A stretch of 64,000 nucleotides of DNA, from the NCBI GenBank assembly GCA_902800715.1, contig CADCFN010000010.1:62001-126000 (forward strand), written 5' to 3'. Position numbers and translations under genes: made by a program. The DNA comes from an uncultured Bacteroidales bacterium (GTDB lineage Bacteria > Bacteroidota > Bacteroidia > Bacteroidales > Muribaculaceae). Each line of letters begins with the position of its first letter. Position 1 is the first letter of the stretch. This document shows, in pieces, positions 26,679 through 35,336 of the stretch. The notes below the pieces were generated by a model. It had not been told where the DNA came from. It did no database searches and worked only from the letters and a program-made list of their open reading frames with translations.

Positions 26679-28601
26679 CTAGTTGTGGATGATGAGGGCG
26701 CTTTGGGCGGGGATGGTGACCTTACCGCCCTTGGTGGTGACGGTGGTGAGGCCAGCCTGGTCGCACTTGATGTTGCGGCAGACGACGGTGTAGGTGCCCT
26801 CGGGGACTTGGATGGTGCGGGCGCGCTTGTGGGCGTTGAAAGCCACATAGATGTCACCCCAGGTCTCGCCGGGTACGCCATGGCCGTTGATATGGTATGC
26901 CACGAGGCAGTTCTCGGTAGGCAGGAATTCCAAGTTGCGGCGCACCAAGTCGGCTTTACCCATGTGGAAGGCAGGATGAGCCTTGCGCATGGCAATCAAG
27001 CCCTTGTAATACTCCATCACCTGCGGGTAGCGCTCCATGTTGCCCCAATCCAGGTGGTTGATGCTGTCAGGGCTCTCGTAGCTGTTGTGAACTCCCTTCT
27101 TGTCGCGCAGCATTTCCTCGCCACTGAGCAGGAACGGCACGCCCTGAGAGGTCATGACCACGGTTTGTGCCAGCAGGTCCAGACGGATGAGCTCATCTAT
27201 GGTGATGCCCTTGACGCTGGCTTTGAGGCGGTCCACGAGGCACATGTCATCGTGGCAGCTCACATAGGCTATCATCTGGGTGGGCTCGTTGGCATAAGGT
27301 GCCTTGCTGTAGTTCACCTTGCTGTAATCTACGCCAGGATGCTGGATAGCTCCCACGATGCCGAATTTGATGCTCTCCTCGTTGCCCTTGACACCTCCCA
27401 GGAAGGCTGCCTTGCTGTTGCTGTCCCATGGGCCACGCAATGCGTCGCGCATCTCGTCACTGAAGGCAGCGATGCCCGGCATCTTGTTGATGTTGGCCTT
27501 CATGGCCAGTTCTCCTGAATAAGCGCAGCTGCCGGCACTCCAGCCCTCACCATAGATGAAGATGTCGCGGGGCACTGCTGCTCGGATGGCATTCATCGTC
27601 TCGACATCGTGAACGCCCATCAGGTCGAAGCGGAAACCATCGATGTGGTATTCCTCAACCCAGTATTTCACGCTCTCGATCATAAACTGGCGCATACCCT
27701 CGCGCTCACTTGCTGTCTCGTTGCCGCAACCGCTGCCGTTGCTATAGGAGCCATCGGCATTCTTGCGGTAGTAGTAGTCGGGGCGGGTGCGCTGGAAGTT
27801 GCTGCCATCGATGTTCCAAGTGTGGTTATACACCACATCGAGGATGACCTTGATGCCTGCCTTGTGTAGCGCTTGCACCATCTGCTTGAATTCGTTGATG
27901 CGCACCTCGGGCTTGTAGGGGTCGGTGGAGTAGCCGCCCTCGGGCACATTGTAGTTCACAGGGTCGTAGCCCCAGTTGTACTGCGGCTCGTCAAGGCGTG
28001 TCTCATCGACCGAGGCATAGTCAAACGACGGCAGGATATGCACGGCGTTTACACCCAGCGCCTTCAGATGGCTGATAGCGCGCGGTTCGGTCAAGGCGAG
28101 GAACTTGCCCCTGTGGACAAAGTCGCCCGAATCGTCGATGGAGAAATCGCGGTGGTGCATCTCATAGAGGATGAGATCCTGGGGGGCTATAGTCGGTCGC
28201 TTGTCGGCTTTCCAACCCTGCGGGTCGGTATCTGCCATGTCAACGATGGCGCCGCGCTTGCCGTTCACGCCGACAGCTGTTGCCCAGATGCCTGCACACT
28301 CGCCCATGAACTTGCCGCCATATTTCACGTCAAACGTGTAGAACTTGCCTTTCAGGTCGCCCTTGACGGTAGCCTGCCACAGAGTGCCGCCCGCCTGAGC
28401 GCGCTTCATGTTGACGGTCTTGATGGGCTTGCCACCCAGTCCGTCCTTGTAGATGCGCAGTTTCACCTGCTGGGCGTCATTGTTGGCTTCAACAGAAAAA
28501 GCGCTCGCGCTGGGGCTGTAGTTGACCCCAGTGCGAGCGTTGATAGTCTTCGGTACGAGTAATGCCATGATTATCGCTACCAGTATAAAGAAGTGTTTCA
28601 T
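26679..28601 (-). CDS. pulA: Type I pullulanase (GH13)
   Basis: This 640-aa debranching enzyme hydrolyses alpha-1,6 bonds of pullulan and branched dextrins. It has a signal peptide (to about residue 22), a CBM48-like N-terminal domain (about 30-125), the type I pullulanase signature YNWGYDP (208-214), predicted nucleophile Asp326 (DGFRFDLMG), acid/base Glu352 (YGEGWSAG) and the SCHDDMCL motif. A longer in-frame reading starts at 28697, but the ATG at 28601 begins the signal peptide and overlaps the malQ stop as TAATG, indicating translational coupling. It is the last gene of the transporter-malQ-pulA operon. Confidence 0.93.
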   Translation of the reverse strand: MKHFFILVAIIMALLVPKTINARTGVNYSPSASAFSVEANNDAQQVKLRIYKDGLGGKPIKTVNMKRAQAGGTLWQATVKGDLKGKFYTFDVKYGGKFMGECAGIWATAVGVNGKRGAIVDMADTDPQGWKADKRPTIAPQDLILYEMHHRDFSIDDSGDFVHRGKFLALTEPRAISHLKALGVNAVHILPSFDYASVDETRLDEPQYNWGYDPVNYNVPEGGYSTDPYKPEVRINEFKQMVQALHKAGIKVILDVVYNHTWNIDGSNFQRTRPDYYYRKNADGSYSNGSGCGNETASEREGMRQFMIESVKYWVEEYHIDGFRFDLMGVHDVETMNAIRAAVPRDIFIYGEGWSAGSCAYSGELAMKANINKMPGIAAFSDEMRDALRGPWDSNSKAAFLGGVKGNEESIKFGIVGAIQHPGVDYSKVNYSKAPYANEPTQMIAYVSCHDDMCLVDRLKASVKGITIDELIRLDLLAQTVVMTSQGVPFLLSGEEMLRDKKGVHNSYESPDSINHLDWGNMERYPQVMEYYKGLIAMRKAHPAFHMGKADLVRRNLEFLPTENCLVAYHINGHGVPGETWGDIYVAFNAHKRARTIQVPEGTYTVVCRNIKCDQAGLTTVTTKGGKVTIPAQSALIIHN

Positions 28602-31282
28602 TATCGTCCGCTTTGTGAGATGAGTTCTTTCACATGGTTGTTGAATGCGGTGGACTTCATCAGCTCCTCGATAGTGAGGTGCATGCGGTAGCGCCAATAG
28701 TGGCGGGGATTGGCTGGGATGTTAATGCGTTCGGCATCGGCATCAGCCAGTCGCATCTTCTCGTCAATAGCGAGCCAGTCCTGCAGCGAGAGCAGACACA
28801 GCATCGACGGGCAGTTGAGGTGCGAGCGTACGATATCGTCGGCAAGCCATCCGGGCAGGGGATGCGGTGCTGCATCGTTGTGCCACAGGGTGGTGTTGTA
28901 GTACTCCTGCGTGCGGTCCCAATCCTCGTCCCACCATTGCCTCATTGTGGGCATGTCGTGGGTCGAGATGGTAGCAACGCTGCGGTAGGGATTGGCGCTG
29001 AGGTTGCCGAATTTGATGTGGTTGTCCTTGGGCATCGACTGGATTTCGAGGCTCAGGATACGCAACTCGTTCATTACCCAGGCTACACAGTCGGGCACCA
29101 TACCGAGGTCCTCGGCACATACAAGCATGCGGGTAGCCTGTACCAGCTTGGGCAGTTTCTTCATCGCCTCATGATACCAGAAGTCATTGTTGCGGCGGTA
29201 GTAGTACTCGTTGTAGAGTTTGTTGAAAGCTGCCTTGTCGTTGTCGTAGAGCGCCTCGTAGATGAAGTCGAACTGAACCGAGATGCGCGGGTGGAACAGG
29301 GCAGGATTCTTGCGGTCGCGCACGAACAGCACATCGCTGATGAGGGCATACAGTCCATCCCTCAGCCACTTGTCTTCCTCTTTGGTCTTGTTCTGGAAGG
29401 CTGCCTCAATCTTGCGTTGTGTGTCATATTCGGGCCTCATGCGGTAGATATCGTCATGCACACGCTCGACATATTTCTCGCGTACCAGGTCGGCGCGTTC
29501 ACCGAAGATGCGGTCCAGCACCCAGTCGGCAATGAACGGCTCGGTCATCAGCTGCTCTTGGAAATTCAGGTCGTAGCTGCGAATCTCCTGCGCGCTCATG
29601 CCCTGTGAGGGCGAGAACTGGCCCAGCAGACCGTGAACAGCGTTGATGGGAATTTCCCAGATGCGGAAGAAGCCCAGCACATGGTCAATGCGGTAGGCGT
29701 CAAAGTACTGTGACATCTTGCGGAATCGCTTCACCCACCACTTGCAGCCGTCGGCAAGCATCACGTCCCAGTTGTAGGTCGGGAAGCCCCAGTTCTGGCC
29801 GTTGGTCGAGAACGCATCGGGTGGGGCGCCTGCTTGACCGTTGAGGTTGAAATACTTGGGCTCTACCCATGCCTCCACGCTGTCGCGGCTGATACCGATG
29901 GGGATGTCGCCCTTGAGAATAACGTGCTTGCTCTGGGCGTACTCATGGGCACCACGCATCTGCTTGTCCAAATAATATTGCACATAATACCACAAGCTGG
30001 CTTCCTTATAGGCCTTAGTGCGCGGGTTGCTCATCGAGGCACGCTCCTCGTCGCTGAAGGTGTGATGGTCGGGCCAGCGTGAGAAGGTCGCCGTGCCATA
30101 CAGGTCGCGATAGTGGCAGAATGCTGCATAGGGCACCAGCCAATCCTGGTTGGCGTCGAAGAATTCCTTGAAATCGTTGCTCTTGAGCACCTCGGCACCC
30201 TCTTGAGCGAACAAGAGTTTCATATATTCGCGCTTGGCGTTGTTCACGCGCTCATAGTCGATTTGGGGCAGGGCATTCAGCTCCTTGCGCAGTTTCTCGA
30301 ACTCGGCAGCACGTTTCTTGTCGGCGAGTTTGGGCAGTTGGCGCAGGTCCATGTACTGCGGATGCAGGGCATAGATGCTGATGCTGTTGTAGGGATAGCT
30401 GTCGCTCCAGGTATGGGTAATCGTGGTGTCGTTGATGGGCAGCACCTGCAGGGCGCGTTGGTTGGTGTTGGCTACCCAGTCTACCATAAGCCTGAGGTCA
30501 CCGAAGTCACCCACGCCGAAGCTGCCCTCGCTGCGTAACGAGAAGATGGGCACAACGGTACCTGCCAGCTTGACGGGATAAAGCGGGAAATAGGCCTGCT
30601 GCAGCTCATAAATGATGTGTTCGCCTTCCTTGAGCACGGGCAGCAGCACGGTGCGGTTGTCACCGGTTTCCCAGATGGGGGCTTTGCCCTTGTTGCCCAT
30701 GATGACGAACTTGAACTCGACGAAAGCCTTCTTGAAAGCGGCACCATCTAGCGAGATGACCCACTCGTTGTGGTTGTGCTCGGTCATCTTCAGGGCCTTG
30801 GTCTCGTCCCAATCGCCCAGGGTAGGCTCATTGCCCACGACACCCAGCGTTTCGCCCGAGCGCAGTTGCGGGGCACGCACCTTGAGCTGAATAATGGTCG
30901 GATATTTGCACTTGGCGACAGGGAGCTGCTTGCGCAGTGACACGCAGTCGGTGAATGCCGAGCTGTACAGGTAGCTGTCGTCGGGCATGTCGTTCCAGTG
31001 GTCGAAGGTGATGTATTTCGTAGCCTTGGAAGCGTTCAGGTCCAGACGGTGGGGGATGACCGTCCACTCGTGGCGCATTTCCTTGCCCTCGCGTTCCACA
31101 CTGTAATAGTAATCGATTTGTCCGGCTTTTGCCGAGAAGTCCAAATCGCATTTCCATGCTTTGTCGGTGGCGGGTTTCATGGCATGGCTTGCCACTTTCT
31201 CACCACTGGCGTTATCCACGATATTGAGTACCAAATTCTCACCATAGACGGTGCTGTACTCCAGGTTAAATCTAACTTTCAT
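28601..31282 (-). CDS. malQ: 4-alpha-glucanotransferase with N-terminal starch-binding domains (GH77)
   Basis: This 893-aa amylomaltase transfers glucan segments between maltooligosaccharides in the cytoplasm. Two CBM20-like domains occupy about residues 1-240 (VVGNEPTLGDWDETKAL in the second). The GH77 catalytic domain follows, with predicted catalytic Asp in AYRIDHVLGFFRIWEIP, acid/base Glu in CAEDLGMVPD and the third Asp in STHDMPTMRQWW. The extended N-terminus is the usual Bacteroidota/plant DPE2-like arrangement. There is no signal peptide. The gene begins 20 nt after the transporter stop and overlaps pulA by one base. Confidence 0.94.
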   Translation of the reverse strand: MKVRFNLEYSTVYGENLVLNIVDNASGEKVASHAMKPATDKAWKCDLDFSAKAGQIDYYYSVEREGKEMRHEWTVIPHRLDLNASKATKYITFDHWNDMPDDSYLYSSAFTDCVSLRKQLPVAKCKYPTIIQLKVRAPQLRSGETLGVVGNEPTLGDWDETKALKMTEHNHNEWVISLDGAAFKKAFVEFKFVIMGNKGKAPIWETGDNRTVLLPVLKEGEHIIYELQQAYFPLYPVKLAGTVVPIFSLRSEGSFGVGDFGDLRLMVDWVANTNQRALQVLPINDTTITHTWSDSYPYNSISIYALHPQYMDLRQLPKLADKKRAAEFEKLRKELNALPQIDYERVNNAKREYMKLLFAQEGAEVLKSNDFKEFFDANQDWLVPYAAFCHYRDLYGTATFSRWPDHHTFSDEERASMSNPRTKAYKEASLWYYVQYYLDKQMRGAHEYAQSKHVILKGDIPIGISRDSVEAWVEPKYFNLNGQAGAPPDAFSTNGQNWGFPTYNWDVMLADGCKWWVKRFRKMSQYFDAYRIDHVLGFFRIWEIPINAVHGLLGQFSPSQGMSAQEIRSYDLNFQEQLMTEPFIADWVLDRIFGERADLVREKYVERVHDDIYRMRPEYDTQRKIEAAFQNKTKEEDKWLRDGLYALISDVLFVRDRKNPALFHPRISVQFDFIYEALYDNDKAAFNKLYNEYYYRRNNDFWYHEAMKKLPKLVQATRMLVCAEDLGMVPDCVAWVMNELRILSLEIQSMPKDNHIKFGNLSANPYRSVATISTHDMPTMRQWWDEDWDRTQEYYNTTLWHNDAAPHPLPGWLADDIVRSHLNCPSMLCLLSLQDWLAIDEKMRLADADAERINIPANPRHYWRYRMHLTIEELMKSTAFNNHVKELISQSGR

Positions 31283-31302
31283 GATGATAATGTTCTTTGG
31301 GT

Positions 31303-32631
31303 TTATTTCTTGTGTTTTTTATCCTCGATAATGAAGACGCAGGCAGCACCCAAAATCAAGAGGATGCCGGCCAGCAAGAGCATATTGCCCTGAACGCTGC
31401 CCAGAGCAGCCAGTATCGCGCCACCCAGTGCGGAGGCAACAATCTGCGGAATACAGATGGTGCAGTTGAACAGACCCAGTGCGGTACCCATGCGGCTACT
31501 GCCCTCAAAAGCGTTGGTCACCATGGTAAACGGCATAGCCAACATGGCAGCCCAGGCGAAGCCGATGAGGAAGTAAGGCACGAACAGCATATACTGGTTG
31601 TGGATGTAGGGTACCATGGCAAAGCCGATACCACCGATGACAAGACTCAAGGCGTAAGCTACCTTGATGTTCTTGAACTGTGGCAGTACAACAGCCCACA
31701 GCACACTGCCGATGGCCTGAACGGCAAACAGAATGCCCACCCAGTTACCGGCCAGTTGATAACCCTCGCTGGAGGCATCGGTGGTGTTCCACACGGTGTC
31801 GGCGATGGTGCCGTTAGTATAGACCCACATATACATGAATGCGGCCCAGCAGAAGAACTGTACCAAACCGACCTCGAAGAACACCTTGTAGGCGTGCTTC
31901 TTCTGAGCCGGACTCATCTCGGTAGAGGTCTGTTCACCTTGACCCTCGGCATTGGCAGCGGCGTTAAACTCGGCCATCTCTTGAGGGGTGTATTCCTTCA
32001 CGTGGCTGATGGTGTATAGGACGCACAGGATGAGGATGGCGGCTCCCACATAGAAGGACCATTTCACGCTGTCGGGCACAACGCCCTCAGGTGCGATGTT
32101 TGCAATGCCGATAGCGGTGAACAGGAACGGGAAGATGTAGCCCACCAGTGAACCGGCGTTACACAGGAATGACTGGATGCTGTAGGCCTTGGCCTTCTGT
32201 TTCTCGTTGACCATGTCGCCCACCATCATTTTGAAGGGCTGCATCGCCATGTTGATGCTCGTGTCAAGGAACATCAGGGCAATCAGACCGAAAATCATCG
32301 CTCCGGCAATAGTCAATCCGAACGAACCGGCATTAGGCAACAGGCACATCACGATGATTGCAGCAAAGGCTCCGATGAGCAGATAAGGGATGCGGCGGCC
32401 CCAGCGGCCCATCCATGTCTTGTCGCTGAAGTAGCCCACCAGTGGCTGAACTACCATGCCCATCAAGGGCGGCAAAATCCAAAAGTAACTCAGGTCGTGG
32501 GGGTCGGCACCCAAAGTCGCAAAGATGCGGCTGATGTTAGCGCTCTGCAGCGCATAAGCAATCTGCACCCCGAAGAATCCAAAGCTGATATTCCACAGCT
32601 GATTAAATTTTAAATCCGGTTTAGTTTTCAT
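31303..32631 (-). CDS. MFS sugar transporter (SLC45/maltose-type), inner membrane
   Basis: This 442-aa carrier has about twelve predicted membrane segments. It resembles the maltose/sucrose-type transporters found in Bacteroidota starch loci: WNISFGFFGVQIAYALQSAN at the start, then WILPPLMGMVVQPLVGYFSD and the motif A-like GYFSDKTWMGRWGRRIPYL. It is expected to move maltose or maltooligosaccharides from periplasm to cytoplasm for MalQ. It heads the operon with malQ and pulA. A LacI-type operator lies 56 nt upstream of a TATATTTG box before it, the same arrangement as at susC. Confidence 0.9.
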   Translation of the reverse strand: MKTKPDLKFNQLWNISFGFFGVQIAYALQSANISRIFATLGADPHDLSYFWILPPLMGMVVQPLVGYFSDKTWMGRWGRRIPYLLIGAFAAIIVMCLLPNAGSFGLTIAGAMIFGLIALMFLDTSINMAMQPFKMMVGDMVNEKQKAKAYSIQSFLCNAGSLVGYIFPFLFTAIGIANIAPEGVVPDSVKWSFYVGAAILILCVLYTISHVKEYTPQEMAEFNAAANAEGQGEQTSTEMSPAQKKHAYKVFFEVGLVQFFCWAAFMYMWVYTNGTIADTVWNTTDASSEGYQLAGNWVGILFAVQAIGSVLWAVVLPQFKNIKVAYALSLVIGGIGFAMVPYIHNQYMLFVPYFLIGFAWAAMLAMPFTMVTNAFEGSSRMGTALGLFNCTICIPQIVASALGGAILAALGSVQGNMLLLAGILLILGAACVFIIEDKKHKK

Positions 32632-32689
32632 AATGATATATTTTTTAGTGTTATGTAATAGTTTCTATAGAATTGATTTTAATTACCTA

Positions 32690-32697
32690 CAAATATA
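32690..32697 (-). promoter_or_regulatory. -7 box (TATATTTG) for the transporter-malQ-pulA operon
   Basis: It is a full TAnnTTTG match on the minus strand, 58 nt before the ATG at 32631. No good -33 element is seen. Confidence 0.62.
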
Positions 32698-32753
32698 ACA
32701 TGATTCTATTGATTTTTATTATAAATAATGTAGCGCATGTGGAAAAAATCTAT

Positions 32754-32765
32754 GCAACCGATTGC
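32754..32765. promoter_or_regulatory. LacI-type operator upstream of the transporter operon
   Basis: GCAACCGATTGC, extended to the perfect arms ATGCAA and TTGCAT, matches GCAANCGNTTGC. The gap to the -7 box is exactly 56 nt. Confidence 0.7.
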
Positions 32766-32802
32766 ATTGCCCTCATTGTTTGGTGGAGTGCGTGGAATTG
32801 TT

Positions 32803-32810
32803 TATCTTTG
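32803..32810 (+). promoter_or_regulatory. -7 box (TATCTTTG) for ychF
   Basis: It is a full TAnnTTTG match 34 nt before the ychF ATG. Confidence 0.58.
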
Positions 32811-32844
32811 CAGGCTGGAATATAAACAAAACAAGATATAGATT

Positions 32845-33948
32845 ATGTCACTACAATGTGGAATCGTAGGGTTGCCCAATGTGGGGAAATCAACCCTGTT
32901 CAACTGCCTGTCGAATGCCAAGGCGCAATCGGCAAACTTTCCTTTCTGCACCATCGAGCCAAACGTCGGTGTCATCACCGTGCCCGATGAACGCCTGAAT
33001 GAACTTGCCAAGCTGGTGAATCCTGCCCGCATCGTGCCCACCACCGTCGAAATCGTCGATATCGCTGGTCTGGTGAAGGGTGCCAGCCGTGGCGAGGGTT
33101 TGGGCAACAAGTTCTTGGGCAATATCCGTGAGACCGATGCCATCATCCATGTGTTGCGTTGCTTCGATGACGACAATGTGACCCACGTGGACGGCACCAT
33201 CGACCCCGTGCGCGACAAGGAGGTGATTGACCTGGAGTTGCAGCTTCGTGACCTGGAAACAATCGAGAGTCGCATCAACCGCGTTCAGAAACAGGCTCAG
33301 ACCGGTGGCGACCGTGAAGCCAAGGTGCAGTATGAGGTGCTCAAGCGTTACAAGGAGGCGCTGGAACAGGGCCGCAGTGCCCGTACCGTGGAACTGCTCA
33401 ACAAGGACGAGGAGAAAATCGCCCACGAACTGTTCCTGCTGACCAACAAGCCCGTGATGTACGTCTGCAACGTCGATGACAAGAGCGTGGTGAATGGCAA
33501 CGCCTATGTGGACGCCGTGCGCGAGGCTGTCAAGGACGAGGATGCCCAAATCCTTGTTGTCGCTGCACAGACCGAGAGCGAAATCGCCGAACTCGAGGAC
33601 TATGAGGAGCGCCAGATGTTCCTTGCCGAAATCGGCCTGGAGGAAAGTGGCGTGAACCGCATCATCAAGTCGGCTTATGCCCTGTTGAACCTCGAGACCT
33701 TCCTCACCGCCGGTCCCAAGGAGGTGAGGGCATGGACTTACCGCCGTGGCAGCAAGGCTCCCCAGTGTGCTGGTGTTATCCACAGCGATTTTGAGCGTGG
33801 TTTCATCCGTGCCGAGATTATCAAGTATGACGACTACATCCACTACGGTAGCGAGGCTGCTGTCAAGGAGGCCGGCAAACTGCATATCGAGGGCAAGGAA
33901 TATGTCATGCAGGACGGTGATATCGTCGTGTTCCGCTTTAATGTGTGA
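32845..33948 (+). CDS. ychF: YchF, Obg-like ribosome-associated ATPase
   Basis: This 367-aa conserved P-loop protein of the OLA1/YchF family binds ATP in preference to GTP, associates with ribosomes and affects stress responses. Features are the G1 loop GLPNVGKSTLFN (residues about 7-18), the TIEPNVGVITVPDERL switch region, a DIAGLVKGASRGEGLGNKFL G3 region, a coiled-coil insert and a C-terminal TGS domain (IHSDFERGFIRAEIIKYDDY). Its length is as expected. It is a housekeeping gene. A 7-bp-unit repeat array follows before the next gene. Confidence 0.96.
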   Translation: MSLQCGIVGLPNVGKSTLFNCLSNAKAQSANFPFCTIEPNVGVITVPDERLNELAKLVNPARIVPTTVEIVDIAGLVKGASRGEGLGNKFLGNIRETDAIIHVLRCFDDDNVTHVDGTIDPVRDKEVIDLELQLRDLETIESRINRVQKQAQTGGDREAKVQYEVLKRYKEALEQGRSARTVELLNKDEEKIAHELFLLTNKPVMYVCNVDDKSVVNGNAYVDAVREAVKDEDAQILVVAAQTESEIAELEDYEERQMFLAEIGLEESGVNRIIKSAYALLNLETFLTAGPKEVRAWTYRRGSKAPQCAGVIHSDFERGFIRAEIIKYDDYIHYGSEAAVKEAGKLHIEGKEYVMQDGDIVVFRFNV

Positions 33949-33954
33949 TTTTTA

Positions 33955-34038
33955 GGTTAAAGTTTAAAGGTTACAGGTTAAAGTTTAGGGTTTCGAGAGG
34001 CTTATTCTCTCGGCTTTGTCCCGACAACTAAAGACTGA
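33955..34038 (+). repeat. 7-bp-unit array between ychF and the glycosyltransferase gene
   Basis: Left-arm units of the type AGGTTAA/AGTTTAA lead to a CGAGAG...CTCTCG hairpin and then right-arm units AACTAAA and GACTGAA directly before the ATG at 34042. It is the same design as the arrays at 11943 and 13239 but with diverged sequence. Confidence 0.65.
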
Positions 34039-34041
34039 AAC

Positions 34042-35247
34042 ATGACAAAACGGGTATTACTGGTCAATAAGTTTTACTATCCTCGTGGGGGCGACTGTGT
34101 TGTCGTCCTCAATACCGAGACGCTGCTCCGTGAGAACGGGGTGGAAACGGCGGTATTTGCTATGAAATATCCCGAGAACCTCGATTCTCGCTATCAGGAT
34201 AGCTTTGCCGAAGAAGTGTCGTTCGGCGGCGGCATCGGCAATCAGCTGCGTGCGATGAAGCGCACGTTGGGCATGGGTGACGTGTGCCGTCGTTTCGAGG
34301 CGGTACTCGATGATTTCAAGCCCGACGTGGTGCATCTGCACAATATCCACAGCTATCTCTCGCCCGTGGTGGGCAAGCTGGCGCACAAGCGTGGTATCAG
34401 GGTGGTGTGGACTTTGCATGACTACAAGCTGCTGTGTCCCCGCTACGACTGCCTGCTCGATGGCAAGCCCTGCGAGAAATGTTTCTCGGGCGCCAAGTTC
34501 AACGTCCTGTCGCACCGTTGCATGAAGGGCTCGTTGCCTGCCAGTGCCGTGGCATGGCTCGAGGCTTTGAAATGGAATCGCGGACAGCTCGAGCGTAATA
34601 CCGATGTGTTCCTGTGTCCCAGCGAATTCATGGCATCCAAGATGAAACAGGGCGGCTTTGATTCTGCCAAGGTCAAGGTGCTCAACAACTTCCTTGACCC
34701 CGTGAAACTGCAGCAGTACCAGACCATCGACAAAACGGCTCCTCGCGGCGATTACTATTGCTATGTGGGCAGGTTGTCCCAGGAGAAAGGCGTTGCCGAC
34801 CTGCTTGAAGTGGCGTCACATCTGCCTTATCACCTCAAGGTCGCTGGTGGCGGTCCGCTGGAAGCCGAGTTGCGCGACAGGTATGGCTCATGCAGCAATA
34901 TTGAGTTCCTGGGCATGATTGATGCCGCTGGAGTCACCCGTGTGTTGACGGGCGCGCGGTTGAGCGTGATGCCTTCGCAGTGCTACGACAACAATCCGCT
35001 GAGCGTGGTCGAGTCGTTGTGTGCCGGCACCCCAGTTGCCGGAGCACGCATCGGTGGCATCCCCGAACTCATTGACAGCCAGAGTGGTGTGGTCTTCAAA
35101 CCCTTTGACCGAGAGGCCCTTGCCAGTGCCGTAACCGAATCGATGGAGAAGGAATGGAATCATGCCGAGATTGCCCGTAAGGCCCTCGAGCGCTTCAGCC
35201 CGCAAACACATTTGCAGGTGCTGTTGAACGATATTTACCATTTTTGA
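34042..35247 (+). CDS. Glycosyltransferase family 4
   Basis: This 401-aa GT-B fold glycosyltransferase has the N-terminal VNKFYYPRGGDCVVVLNTE and the acceptor-domain VHLHNIHSYLSPVVGKLAHK. The C-terminal donor-binding region has YYCYVGRLSQEKGVADLLEV and the late NNPLSVVESLCAGTPVAGAR with GGIPELI. A CxxC-like cluster (LDGKPCEKCFSG) resembles the Cys insert of some capsule GT4 enzymes. It is likely cytoplasmic at the membrane face, adding a sugar to an exopolysaccharide or glycolipid repeat unit. It is followed by a radical SAM gene and another glycosyltransferase on the same strand. Confidence 0.9.
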   Translation: MTKRVLLVNKFYYPRGGDCVVVLNTETLLRENGVETAVFAMKYPENLDSRYQDSFAEEVSFGGGIGNQLRAMKRTLGMGDVCRRFEAVLDDFKPDVVHLHNIHSYLSPVVGKLAHKRGIRVVWTLHDYKLLCPRYDCLLDGKPCEKCFSGAKFNVLSHRCMKGSLPASAVAWLEALKWNRGQLERNTDVFLCPSEFMASKMKQGGFDSAKVKVLNNFLDPVKLQQYQTIDKTAPRGDYYCYVGRLSQEKGVADLLEVASHLPYHLKVAGGGPLEAELRDRYGSCSNIEFLGMIDAAGVTRVLTGARLSVMPSQCYDNNPLSVVESLCAGTPVAGARIGGIPELIDSQSGVVFKPFDREALASAVTESMEKEWNHAEIARKALERFSPQTHLQVLLNDIYHF

Positions 35248-35269
35248 CAGTCACATTACGTTTTTTTAT

Positions 35270-35277
35270 TACCTTTG
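35270..35277 (+). promoter_or_regulatory. -7 box (TACCTTTG) for the radical SAM gene
   Basis: It is a full TAnnTTTG match 59 nt before the ATG at 35337. Confidence 0.55.
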
Positions 35278-35336
35278 CACAATATTTTGCTATTACTCTA
35301 GTTAAAATAGTGTAATAAGGCTTATTGACGATAGCA

